The translations under genes were made by a program, and so were the position numbers. Below the pieces are notes generated by a model, which was given only the letters and a program-made list of their open reading frames with translations, made no database searches and had not been told where the DNA came from. A stretch of DNA of 64,000 nt from Enhygromyxa salina (GTDB taxonomy: Bacteria > Myxococcota_A > Polyangia > Nannocystales > Nannocystaceae): NCBI RefSeq assembly GCF_002994635.1, contig NZ_PVNL01000117.1, positions 62,001 to 126,000 on the forward strand, read 5' to 3'. This document shows, in pieces, positions 53,018 to 61,853 of this stretch (within the stretch, counting starts at the first letter, position 1; the number at the start of each line of letters is the position of its first letter).

Positions 53018-53238
53018 GCCCACGACTCTCGCTCAACTTCGTGCCGAATGCACCCCTGCAACTGGTCATGACCGACTCCGCGCGCGATCGCAGGTGGCCC
53101 GGATCCCAGCCACCGGGCGAGTTCGGGGCCCCGCGAGCCCGATCAAACTAGCCATGCAAGGGCGCTGACGCGCGTTTTGATCTCCCCCCACGAGGCGTGC
53201 TCCCAAGTCGCTCGAGCCCCGAATGCTAGAGCGGACCC

Positions 53239-54246
53239 ATGACACCACGACCTCACGACGCACTGTTCAAGGCCGCCTTCGATGCACCCGCGCACGCCGT
53301 CGGCCTGCTCCGCCGAATCATCCCACCCCCCCTGTCCGACGCCATCTCCTGGGACACGATCAAGCGCCAGCGTGGCTCGTTCATCGGTCCCAAGCTCAAA
53401 GACACCCACAGCGATCTCCTCTTCTCGGTTCAGATCGGCGACACACCGGCGCTGCTGTACCTGTTGCTCGAGCACCAGAGCACCTCCGACAAGTACATGC
53501 CGCTGCGCATGCTCAGGTCGCTGGTGCGCATCCATGATCAACACCGCACGGACAAGCTCCCGCTGCCGCTGATCATCCCGGTGGTCATCTCCCACGCGCC
53601 CGGAGGCTGGACCGCGCCCGCGTCGTTCGGCGAGCTGTTCACCCCACATCCAGACTCCGTTCCGGGGCTCGGCGCGTTCGTGCCCAGCTTCTCGCTGCTC
53701 ATCGAAGACCTGTCCGAGCTCAGCGACGAAGACCTGCGTGGTTGGGCGCTGGCGGCGTTTCCCAAGCTGGCGCTGTGGCTGCTTCGGGACAGCCGTGACG
53801 CCGACCGACTGTTGCAGGGGCTCGAGCAGTGGGCCTGTGAGCTGCGCAAGGCGCTGCGTGCACCAAACGGGATGCATGCGGTCGCGCAGCTCCTGCGCTA
53901 CATCGCTCTGGTCTCGGGAGGTATGCACTTCACTACCTTTCGTGCGAAAATCCAGGAGCAGATCCCGGAAGTCGAGGAAGTCGCCATGACGATCGCTGAA
54001 GAGCTACGCAAAGAAGGCATGGAGCAGGGCCGACGAGAAGGCCGACAAGAAGGCCGACAAGAAGGCCGACAAGAAGGCCGACAAGAAGGCCGCGTCGCTA
54101 CGCTCGGGAAGCTGCTGACGTTGAAATTCGGCGAGCTGTCCGCCGCGTATGCAGAGCAGATCCAGGCGGCGACGGAGCCGCAGCTCGAGCGCTACATCGA
54201 GCGAATCCTCAGCGCGGACACCATCGAGGCCGTGTTCGCTGACTGA
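53239..54246 (+). CDS. Rpn family nuclease (PD-(D/E)XK; transposase_31)
   Basis: A 335-residue protein of the Rpn/YhgA-like family. The N-terminal nuclease domain has PHDALFKAAFD, D59 in THSDLLFSV and the catalytic E78-x-Q80 in LLLEHQS. This is followed by helices up to about 240 and a C-terminal part (250-335). That part has a GRQEGR repeat linker (about 263-284) and a helical end LGKLLTLKFGELS. In Escherichia coli, full-length Rpn proteins are toxic DNases linked to recombination and phage defence, held in check by a C-terminal intragenic product. An internal start here is listed separately. Confidence 0.9.
   Translation: MTPRPHDALFKAAFDAPAHAVGLLRRIIPPPLSDAISWDTIKRQRGSFIGPKLKDTHSDLLFSVQIGDTPALLYLLLEHQSTSDKYMPLRMLRSLVRIHDQHRTDKLPLPLIIPVVISHAPGGWTAPASFGELFTPHPDSVPGLGAFVPSFSLLIEDLSELSDEDLRGWALAAFPKLALWLLRDSRDADRLLQGLEQWACELRKALRAPNGMHAVAQLLRYIALVSGGMHFTTFRAKIQEQIPEVEEVAMTIAEELRKEGMEQGRREGRQEGRQEGRQEGRQEGRVATLGKLLTLKFGELSAAYAEQIQAATEPQLERYIERILSADTIEAVFAD
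53974..53980 (+). promoter_or_regulatory. Internal Shine-Dalgarno in the rpn gene
   Basis: GAGGAAG is followed by five bases and an in-frame ATG at 53986. The strength and spacing are better than for many gene starts in this window. Confidence 0.55.
53986..54246 (+). CDS. Candidate intragenic Rpn small protein (antitoxin-like)
   Basis: Reading in the same frame as the rpn gene from ATG 53986 gives an 86-residue protein (M250 to D335 of the full protein). It contains a short helix, the GRQEGR repeats and the C-terminal helical domain, without the nuclease domain. Known rpn loci produce such C-terminal proteins from internal starts, and these block the toxicity of the long form. The internal Shine-Dalgarno and ATG support the same arrangement here. 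Expression is not shown. Confidence 0.5.
   Translation: MTIAEELRKEGMEQGRREGRQEGRQEGRQEGRQEGRVATLGKLLTLKFGELSAAYAEQIQAATEPQLERYIERILSADTIEAVFAD
54040..54087 (+). repeat. Four perfect 12-bp tandem repeats in rpn
   Basis: GGCCGACAAGAA occurs four times head to tail, encoding repeated Gly-Arg-Gln-Glu. A fifth, imperfect copy precedes it. The unit length is a multiple of three, so copy-number change alters the linker length but not the frame. Confidence 0.95.
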
Positions 54247-54251
54247 GGCGC

Positions 54252-55406
54252 ATGACCCCTCCACCCGATGCGTCGACCCTGCCGGTGGCGAGCATGCATG
54301 CGCCGCCCGCCATCCCAGACAAGCTCGTCGCGTTTGCGACCCGCGGGGCCGACAAGATCTTGCTCGCGGTCTTGCGCCGGCTGTTCCTGGCCAGCCAGCC
54401 ACCGCTGATCCCCGAGCAGTTCGACCAGCTCGTGACCCGGCTGCAGCGCTACGTGGATCCAGCGCTGCTCGCCGATCCCCAGCGCCTGCTCGCGCCGCCG
54501 CCCGTGCTCCCCAAGCCGCGCGTGGTCCAGCGTCAACCCTTGCTCGTGCGCGGCCGCGAGGTCGGGCTCAACGAGCACCTGAGCTTCGCCACGCCCTACC
54601 GGCCCTACGACCCGGAGTACGAGCAAGAGTACGCCAGCTACCCCGAGATCGCCCAGACCCATCTGTGGTCGTGGCGGCACCTCGACCCGGCGCCCGCGAC
54701 CATCCTGCTCACCCACGGCTGGGGCGCAGGTCCGTGGTGGATGCACCGCCACGAGTACAACGTGCCCCATCTGTTTCACGAGCTCGGGCTCGACGTCTAC
54801 TACTACCTCGCGCCCTTCCACGCGCGTCGAACCCCGGCGCGGGCGCGCATGGGCGGGCAGCTGCACCCATCTGCGGACCTGGTGCGCACCAACGAGGCGT
54901 TCATCCAGACCGCGATTGAGCTGCGCACGGCGATCTCGTTGATCCTGGCCCGCAACGGCGCGCCGCTGGGCATGATGGGCTCGTCGCTGGGCGGGTACAC
55001 GTCGGCGTTCATGGCCTCGATCGACGAGCGCCTGGATTTCGTGATCCCGGTGCTGCCGCCGGCCTCGATGGCGCATCTGCTGTGGGATCACGGCAACGGC
55101 GACAGCATGCGTGCGCAGGCCGAGGCGCTGGGCATGACCCGGGCCCGCTTTCACCACTTTTGGTCGCTGCACTCACCGCTGACCCACCGGCCCAAGGTCG
55201 CGTGGGATCGGCGGTTGATCATCACGGGGCTCGGCGACACGCTGGTGACCGCCGAGCACACCCGCGCGCTGTGGGAGCACTGGGATCGACCGCGTCACTT
55301 TCGATTCCCCGGTGGCCACGCGTGGCAGGTGCAGCGCGAGCGCTACCATCGCGAGGTCGGCCGGTTTTTGCGTGACATTGGCCTGATCTCGACCGGCGCG
55401 CGCTGA
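54252..55406 (+). CDS. Alpha/beta hydrolase
   Basis: A 384-residue protein beginning 5 nt after the rpn stop. The C-terminal two thirds is an alpha/beta-hydrolase fold. It has an oxyanion segment LLTHGWGAGPWW, the nucleophile elbow GSSLGG (S245), D329 in GLGDTLVTAEH and H356 in PGGHAW. The N-terminal 140 residues are not recognised but contain a conserved-looking ASQPPLIPEQFDQL helix. No signal peptide. The substrate may be an ester or a lipid. The close spacing suggests co-transcription with rpn. Confidence 0.83.
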   Translation: MTPPPDASTLPVASMHAPPAIPDKLVAFATRGADKILLAVLRRLFLASQPPLIPEQFDQLVTRLQRYVDPALLADPQRLLAPPPVLPKPRVVQRQPLLVRGREVGLNEHLSFATPYRPYDPEYEQEYASYPEIAQTHLWSWRHLDPAPATILLTHGWGAGPWWMHRHEYNVPHLFHELGLDVYYYLAPFHARRTPARARMGGQLHPSADLVRTNEAFIQTAIELRTAISLILARNGAPLGMMGSSLGGYTSAFMASIDERLDFVIPVLPPASMAHLLWDHGNGDSMRAQAEALGMTRARFHHFWSLHSPLTHRPKVAWDRRLIITGLGDTLVTAEHTRALWEHWDRPRHFRFPGGHAWQVQRERYHREVGRFLRDIGLISTGAR

Positions 55407-55429
55407 GGTCACCGCCCGCTTGGATCGGC

Positions 55430-56461
55430 TCAAAAGCGAAGCGTATAGCCGAGGCCGCCCCCGCCCAATTGCCCCGATTGCTCTGGCAGCTGCCCCGCCA
55501 GTTGCGCTGGTGATTGGCCGCCCAATTGCTCGGTGTATTGCCCGACCACTTGCCCAGGTAACACGATTGGGGCCAACCCAGCGATTGGCCTGGGCTTGGT
55601 GTCGAGCACCTGTCGCCGCTGCGACCCGCCCTTGGCGATCAGCAGGCCGCCAGGGATCAGCAGCCCCAGTCCGATCACGCCGGTCACGGCGCCCCCGGTC
55701 CAGAACGCTCCCGCGAACACGTCGGCCGACGGCGCGACGACGAACGCACCGATCGAGATGATGGCGAACACGCTGCCGAGCCCAGTGAGCACGGCCCCAC
55801 CAACGATCCGCTTTTGCCCCTGCGCCCAGCTCGGCCCGAGCGTGGGGTCGGCCTTGACCTCGGCCTCCCACTGTTGCTGTGGGTTCATGCGCTGGGGCGC
55901 GACCGCGGGCGGGGGCACCACGCCGCTGGGTTCGGGGCTCGTGTCGACCTCCGCGGCGATCGGCGACTTCTCGCCGGCGGCCTCCGACGCTGCGATCATG
56001 TCGTCGAGTTCGGTGAGGCGATCGTCGACCTCGGTCCGCTCGGCGATCGCCTCGGCCTCATCGCCGTACAGCGCGCGATGATCCGCGCGGTAATTTTCGA
56101 GCAGGATCTTGGCCTTGCGCAGGTGCGCGGGATCGCGGTTGATCTGGTACGCGCGGCTGTGGGCTCCGGCCATGTTGTAGACCAGCGCGTGGCGGATCCC
56201 GCGGGTCTCCTCGCCGTCGGGCAGCATCCCAAACGCGCGGATCCACAGCTCCAGCGCCTGCTCGTATTCAGCGGTCTGAAACTTGATCTCGCCTTGTTTG
56301 TAGAGCGCCCTGACCTGCGCTAGCGCTGGATCTTCGGCGGCGCCCTGAGCGGGGCCGGCAAATCCAAGCGGGCTCGCGTCGGCCGTTCCCGGGATCATGA
56401 GCGGCGTCCAGATCGAGGAGGCGGCGATCGTGAACGACAGCAGCGGGAACAAGCGGCGCAC
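55430..56461 (-). CDS. Exported TPR-like protein with C-terminal membrane segments and Gln-rich end
   Basis: A 343-residue protein with a signal peptide (about 1-28). TPR-like helices follow (about 48-150; VRALYKQGEIKFQTAEYEQA, YNMAGAHSRAYQ, ILLENYRADHRAL). Next come a Pro-rich linker, two hydrophobic segments (about 225-275) and a C-terminal Gln/Gly-rich stretch ending GGGGLGYTLRF, whose terminal Phe is reminiscent of outer-membrane beta barrels. It is a paralogue of the protein at 23788. It is divergent from the lipoprotein at 56564. Confidence 0.75.
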   Translation of the reverse strand: MRRLFPLLSFTIAASSIWTPLMIPGTADASPLGFAGPAQGAAEDPALAQVRALYKQGEIKFQTAEYEQALELWIRAFGMLPDGEETRGIRHALVYNMAGAHSRAYQINRDPAHLRKAKILLENYRADHRALYGDEAEAIAERTEVDDRLTELDDMIAASEAAGEKSPIAAEVDTSPEPSGVVPPPAVAPQRMNPQQQWEAEVKADPTLGPSWAQGQKRIVGGAVLTGLGSVFAIISIGAFVVAPSADVFAGAFWTGGAVTGVIGLGLLIPGGLLIAKGGSQRRQVLDTKPRPIAGLAPIVLPGQVVGQYTEQLGGQSPAQLAGQLPEQSGQLGGGGLGYTLRF

Positions 56462-56563
56462 GCCCTGAAGCTAACATCGTTGGTCCCGGCCCTGAAGAAC
56501 CCGTCGCGGGCCAACCAGCCATCCATCCTTGACCCCACACTCATCGGTGGGGAAACTCCCGAC

Positions 56564-58012
56564 ATGAATCTCCCGCTACATCGCTTGCCTTTTGCGCTGA
56601 GCCTCGGCGCGCTACTTCTGACCGCGTGTCCGAGTGACGACGTCCCGGCCGACACCACCGCGACCGACACCGACACCGGCGACGGCGACGGCGACGGCGA
56701 CCCAGGTGATGGCGACGGCGATCCGGGTGACGGCGACGGCGACGGCGACGGCGACACTGGCTCCTCCTGCGGCGACGGGGTCCTCGACGCTGGCGAGGCC
56801 TGCGACGACGGCAACACCGACGACGGTGACGGCTGCTCTTCCACCTGCACGGTCAGCGCGTGTGGCCTGGTCTGGACCGCGAGCGAGGCGGTCCCCAACT
56901 CCACGGCCGGGTCGTTCGACGTGGCCGTGGGCACCGACGGCAGCATCTATGGAGCCGGCATCACGATCAACGCCGACAACGACGCGTGGGCGGTCAAGTG
57001 GAACCCCGACGGCAGCGTCGCGTGGAGTCAGAGCTTCGACAGCGGCAACGGCAACGACGCGGCCGTGGCGATCGCCCTGGGTGCCGGCGGTGAGGTCTAT
57101 GTCGCGGGGTGGATGCAGGGCGCGGACGACGACGACCTGTGGTACGCGGCCCTCGACGGCGCGACCGGCAACGAGACCTGGTCACAGCTGATTCAAGGCC
57201 CGATGATGGTCATGGAGGACGCCGACGATCTGGCCACGGGCATCGCCGTGGATCCGACCGGCGGGATCGTCATAGTCGGGCGCTCGCGGGTGGCCACGGG
57301 CGACGACGACGTCTGGGTCCGCAAGGCCATGGCCGACAGCGGCGAGGAGGTCTGGACCACCACGTGGACGGGCGCCGGCGACGGCAACTTCTCGACGGAT
57401 CGCTCGGGTCCGGTCGCGGTCGCGGCCGACGGCACGATCTGGGTGACCGCCCGCGAGCACGTCGACTTCAACACCCAGGAGGCGACCCTGCTCGAGTTCG
57501 ACGGCAGCGGCACCTTGCTGTCCACGACCCAGCCGCAGGCCGGCGGCAATCAGACCTATGATCCAGTCGACGTCGCCGTCGACGGCGACACCGTCTACTT
57601 CGCGTTCGAGAAGACCAACTTCCCCTACCGCGGCTGGCTCTACAAATTCGAGGGCGGCACCGAAGCGTGGGTCAAGACCGAGCAAGACTGGATCGACGAC
57701 GACGAGGGCGACGATTGGACGATCCGCGGGCTCGGCATCGACGCGGACGGCAACCTCGGCGTCGGCGGTGTGTTCGCCAACGAAGAGCCGGGCGAGGGCA
57801 TCGACTGGGGCGAGGCGTGGGTCGCCAAGCTCGACGGCGCGGGCGACATCGTCTGCCGCAGCGCGCACATGGTCGACGACGGCAACTTGATCCCGCCGTC
57901 ACTCGACATCGACGGCGCCGGCTATGGCTCCGCGGGGTTCGGCCTCACCGGCATCGAGACCGCTGGCCAGGGCAACGCGACCACGCTCTGGACCGGCTTC
58001 TTCATGCCCTGA
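56564..58012 (+). CDS. Beta-propeller lipoprotein with GDGDGD linker and myxococcal Cys-rich repeat
   Basis: A 482-residue lipoprotein (lipobox LLTAC, C22). The linker (about 38-68) is Gly-Asp repeats. A myxococcal Cys-rich repeat follows (CGDGVLDAGEACDDGNTDDG, then DGCSSTC). The rest is a propeller with blades of the form DGSIYGAGITINADNDAW and GEVYVAGWMQGADDDDLW. Surface anchored; propellers of this kind serve as binding platforms. ATG 56564 has GGGGA about 10 nt before it. Confidence 0.85.
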   Translation: MNLPLHRLPFALSLGALLLTACPSDDVPADTTATDTDTGDGDGDGDPGDGDGDPGDGDGDGDGDTGSSCGDGVLDAGEACDDGNTDDGDGCSSTCTVSACGLVWTASEAVPNSTAGSFDVAVGTDGSIYGAGITINADNDAWAVKWNPDGSVAWSQSFDSGNGNDAAVAIALGAGGEVYVAGWMQGADDDDLWYAALDGATGNETWSQLIQGPMMVMEDADDLATGIAVDPTGGIVIVGRSRVATGDDDVWVRKAMADSGEEVWTTTWTGAGDGNFSTDRSGPVAVAADGTIWVTAREHVDFNTQEATLLEFDGSGTLLSTTQPQAGGNQTYDPVDVAVDGDTVYFAFEKTNFPYRGWLYKFEGGTEAWVKTEQDWIDDDEGDDWTIRGLGIDADGNLGVGGVFANEEPGEGIDWGEAWVAKLDGAGDIVCRSAHMVDDGNLIPPSLDIDGAGYGSAGFGLTGIETAGQGNATTLWTGFFMP

Positions 58013-58121
58013 GCACAGGCCCTGAGCAACAGGCCCCGAGCGACCCTGAGGCTCGGCGACAGTGGCCGGGCCCGGGTCCACCAAGTCGGCGCACGAGGCG
58101 GTATCATCTCGCGGCGACCTC

Positions 58122-61100
58122 ATGTCCAGTCCGAGCAAACGACCGCAGCGCGGCCGGAACTTCTACGGTCCGGGTCCCTACATCGAGCGGGAGGTCGACG
58201 TGGGCCTGCTCGAGGCGCTGCACGCTGGCGAGTACACGCTGGTGCTGTCGGCCCGCGGCAGCGGCAAGTCCAGCCTGCGGATCCGTGCGTCGGAGCAGCT
58301 CACCGCCAGCGGCACGCGCGTCGCCACGGTCGACCTCGGCGGGATCGGGGCCGAGACCCGCGCCGACGCGTTTTGTGGCTCGGTGGTGATCGAGGCCGCG
58401 CGCAGCCTGGGCCTGGCCGAGCAAGCCAAGAAGGCCTGGCGCCGCTCGAAGGGCCCCCCGCAGACCCGCCTGCGCGCGTGCCTGCGCGAGGTCTTGCTCG
58501 AGCCCCACGACGCGCCGCTGGTCCTGTTCATCGACGAGCTCGAGCTGGTCCGCTCGCTGGGGCCGGCCCGCGATGACTTCTTCGCGGCGCTGCGGGCCAT
58601 GTCCGACGCCCGCGGCGAGGACGGCGTGTGGCGGCGGCTCAGCGTGTGCCTGATCGGCGCGCTGACCCGCGACGAATTAATCAGCGATCCCGGCCGCAGC
58701 AGCTTCGATCTGCCGGCCCGCGAGTTCAACCCGCGCGACTTCAGCCGCGAGCAGCTCGACGAGTTCGGACCCACGCTCGCGCCGCTCGGGGTCGATCAAA
58801 AGGCCCTGCTCGACGCGCTCTACGACTGGACCTCGGGCAACCCCGCGCTGGTCCAGTGGATCTGCGGCGACCTGCTGCTGCGCGAGTTCAGCCGCGGCAG
58901 CGAGGCCTCCGCGGTCGAAGCGGTGATCCGCGAGTCGTTCCTGCAGCGCGGCCCCGAGGTCGATCCGCTGCTCGGTGACACGGCCCGGCGGCTGCGTCGG
59001 GACCACCGCGACCCCTACCGCACCCGCATGCTCGCGGCCTACGAGCGGGTGCTTCGCGGCGAGATCGTCGATCTTCGCGGGCGGCAGCTCGGGTCCGAGG
59101 GCGCGCTGGTGGTCGCCCGCCTCAAGGTCGCCGGGCTCGTCGCGCCCTCGGCCGGCGGCAAGCTGCGGGTTCGCAACCGCGTGGTCGAGCGCGCCTTCGA
59201 TCGCAACTGGGTCCGGCGCGCGCTCGCGGGCCGCCCGGTCTCCGATGCGCTCGAGCGCTGGGAGACCGGTGGGCGTCGCTCGGGCCTGCTGCTCCGGGGC
59301 GAGGGCCTGCGCGCCGCGATCGAGTGGGTCGAGGGCCGCCCCGACGTGACCCCGAGCGAGCGCGACTTCGTGCTGGCCAGCGAGAGCGCCCGCGCGCTGT
59401 GGCTGCGACGCCTGCTCTATGCCGGCAGCGCGCTGTGCCTGGGGCTCGGGGCCACGCTGGGCGTCGTCGTCTGGCAGTACCGCGTGGCCGTCAGCGCGCC
59501 CGTGGTCTCGCCCGACGCGGCAGCGCCCGGTGGCACCGGCACTCAGCCCGACCAGGGGTCCGCATCGAACGACCCCAGCGGTGGCTCGGCCGACGTCGCG
59601 GGCGTCGCCGCGGATCCGCAGGGCCCGAACTTCGTTGCGACCGCGCGGCACGCCGTCGAGCAGGCCGCGGGCACCGACGAACAGAGCCTGAAGATCAACA
59701 CGCTCGAGACCGAGCTGTCCGCGCTCGAGCTGCGCCTGGCGATCGAGCGGGCCGCCCGGGCCGAGCTGCTGGCCCCCGAGCCCACCCGTCGCAGCGAGGG
59801 GCTCGAGCTCGCGCTGGCGGCGTTGTCGGCCTGGAGCGAGGCCGGCTCGGACATCGCCGACGTGCCCGCGCCGATCACCCGCGGGCTCACGGCCAACCTC
59901 GCGAGCCCGGGTGACACCATGCTGATCTCGGCCCACGCCGGGCCCGTGGAGTGGCTGCAGTTCACGGCTGACGGCGCCCGCCTCGCGAGCGTCAACACCA
60001 ACGAGATCCACGTGTGGGAGCGCGACACCGGTCGTCGCGTCGCCAGCCTGACCAGCATCGCCGGAACCATCGACGCGCTCGCGCTCTCGCCCTCGGGCCG
60101 GCGCCTGGCCGCGCTCAGCGAAGAGGGCAGCTTGACGGTCTGGAACCTCAGCGAGGGGGCCGCGCTCGGGCCCGCGCCGATCACCGCGCCGTTCGGGGTC
60201 CCGATGCCGCTCGCGCCCGTCGCGAGCCTGGCCGTCGACGATGGCGGCAACGTCAGCGTGATCCGCCGCGACGGCAGCATCGACACGGTCGATCCCAAGG
60301 CCGGCAACGCGAGCGCGCGGCTGCAGGCCAGCGCGCTGGCGCGGACGCTCGCACTGGAGCAGGCCGTCGTGATCAACCCCAGCCTCGGCGCCGAGACCCG
60401 CGTGGGCGTGGTTCACGGCGAGTCGATCGAGCTGTGGGATGTCGCCAGCGGACAAGTTCAGGCCAGCGTCAGCGTCCCCCAGCTGCGCGACGGCGGCCGA
60501 GCCCGCTCACTGCTCGCGACCCCCGACGCAGGTGAGCTGCTCATTGCGTTCGAGGGCGACCCGGCGATCACCGTGTGGAACACCGCCCGCGGGACCCTGC
60601 GCTCGATCGCCGAGCTCACCTCGGCGGCCGCAGACGCCCCGTCCGCGGGACCGGCCAACCAACAGGTCGGACCGTCGGATCTCAGCTCGCCCGCGCTCGC
60701 CCTGTCACCCGAGGGCGAGCTGATCGCCACCGGGGGCGAAGATCGCATCGCGCGGGTCTGGTCGATCGAGACCGGCGAGCTGCTGACCAGCACGCAGGCT
60801 CACGAAGCCCCCCTGACCAGCCTCGCGTTCACCCCCGACAGCGCCGCGCTGGTCGTCGGTGATCGCAGCGGGCAGCTCCGCGTTCACCCGCTCACGCTCA
60901 ACAGCACCGCCAGCTTGCCGCTGCGCGGGGCCACGCTCAACACCGCGGGGGTCGCCGCGACCGTGCACTACGACGAGACCGCGCTCGAGCTGCGCTGGTC
61001 CGGCGGCCAGACCAGCGTGCGCTGGGCCCAGCCACGACCGCTGACCAGGGCCGGCGTCAGCGTGGACGGCAGCCGCCTCGCGCTGCTCTACGCCGACGGC

Positions 61101-61853
61101 GAGCTCGCGTTGATCAGCGGCGCGGCCGGACCCGACGCCAAGCCGATCGCCACGGTCACCGGCGCCGACGGCAGCCGAGTCCTCGACTTCGCGCTCAGCA
61201 TCGACGGCAAGCTGCTCGCGGCCGCGACCGAGGATCGCAAGGTCTTGCTGCTCGCGGGTGACGGCCAGCCGATCGCGACCTTGTCGGGCCATGAGGCCCC
61301 CGTCGATCGGCTCGCGCTCTCGCCCGACGGCGCCCGCCTCGTCAGCGCCGACCGCAGCAACATCGTGCGCGCGTGGGATCCGGGCACCGCGGCGATCCTC
61401 GGCACATTCGAGACCGAGCGCCGGGCCGAGCACCTCGCGATCAACGGCGACTTCTTCTTGATCATCGACCAGCTCGGCGGCGCCGAGCTGTGGTCCACCC
61501 AGACCCGCGAGCGCCTCGCCACCCTCGAGCTCGGGACCGAGCCGATCACCGGGGTCGCGATCGCCGACGACGGTGAGTGGTTCGCGCTGGGGCGCAGCGG
61601 CGGCACGGCCAGCGCCGTCGAGCTGTGGCGGCCATCGAGCCCCGAGGCGCTCGCGCGGTTCCGCGGGTTCGGCCCCGTGGCCGCGCTGCGCTTCATCGAC
61701 GAAGGCGAGACCGTGCTCGCCGTCGACGGCCGCGGGCAGCTGGCCCGGTGGCCCGCCCGGCCGCGCGCGTGGCTGGCCGAGGGCTGCGCGACCTTGGCCC
61801 CCGGCTCCGTGGTCCCGAGCGTCTGCGCCGAGCCTTCAGATCCCGATCTGTAG
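58122..61853 (+). CDS. AAA-like NTPase - transmembrane - WD40 protein
   Basis: A 1243-residue protein. The N-terminal domain (about 12-400) is an AAA_35/STAND-like ATPase with YIEREVDVGLLEALHAGEYT, Walker A ARGSGKSS (44-51) and Walker B LVLFIDE (133-139). A single membrane helix near 430-450 (LLYAGSALCLGLGATLGVVV) follows, then a coiled/helical linker (about 500-600). At least ten WD40-like blades make up the rest (for example GEDRIARVWSIETGELLTST, LSPDGARLVSADRSNIVRAW). The ATPase is probably cytoplasmic and the propeller on the other side of the membrane. Function unknown. Confidence 0.87.
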   Translation: MSSPSKRPQRGRNFYGPGPYIEREVDVGLLEALHAGEYTLVLSARGSGKSSLRIRASEQLTASGTRVATVDLGGIGAETRADAFCGSVVIEAARSLGLAEQAKKAWRRSKGPPQTRLRACLREVLLEPHDAPLVLFIDELELVRSLGPARDDFFAALRAMSDARGEDGVWRRLSVCLIGALTRDELISDPGRSSFDLPAREFNPRDFSREQLDEFGPTLAPLGVDQKALLDALYDWTSGNPALVQWICGDLLLREFSRGSEASAVEAVIRESFLQRGPEVDPLLGDTARRLRRDHRDPYRTRMLAAYERVLRGEIVDLRGRQLGSEGALVVARLKVAGLVAPSAGGKLRVRNRVVERAFDRNWVRRALAGRPVSDALERWETGGRRSGLLLRGEGLRAAIEWVEGRPDVTPSERDFVLASESARALWLRRLLYAGSALCLGLGATLGVVVWQYRVAVSAPVVSPDAAAPGGTGTQPDQGSASNDPSGGSADVAGVAADPQGPNFVATARHAVEQAAGTDEQSLKINTLETELSALELRLAIERAARAELLAPEPTRRSEGLELALAALSAWSEAGSDIADVPAPITRGLTANLASPGDTMLISAHAGPVEWLQFTADGARLASVNTNEIHVWERDTGRRVASLTSIAGTIDALALSPSGRRLAALSEEGSLTVWNLSEGAALGPAPITAPFGVPMPLAPVASLAVDDGGNVSVIRRDGSIDTVDPKAGNASARLQASALARTLALEQAVVINPSLGAETRVGVVHGESIELWDVASGQVQASVSVPQLRDGGRARSLLATPDAGELLIAFEGDPAITVWNTARGTLRSIAELTSAAADAPSAGPANQQVGPSDLSSPALALSPEGELIATGGEDRIARVWSIETGELLTSTQAHEAPLTSLAFTPDSAALVVGDRSGQLRVHPLTLNSTASLPLRGATLNTAGVAATVHYDETALELRWSGGQTSVRWAQPRPLTRAGVSVDGSRLALLYADGELALISGAAGPDAKPIATVTGADGSRVLDFALSIDGKLLAAATEDRKVLLLAGDGQPIATLSGHEAPVDRLALSPDGARLVSADRSNIVRAWDPGTAAILGTFETERRAEHLAINGDFFLIIDQLGGAELWSTQTRERLATLELGTEPITGVAIADDGEWFALGRSGGTASAVELWRPSSPEALARFRGFGPVAALRFIDEGETVLAVDGRGQLARWPARPRAWLAEGCATLAPGSVVPSVCAEPSDPDL

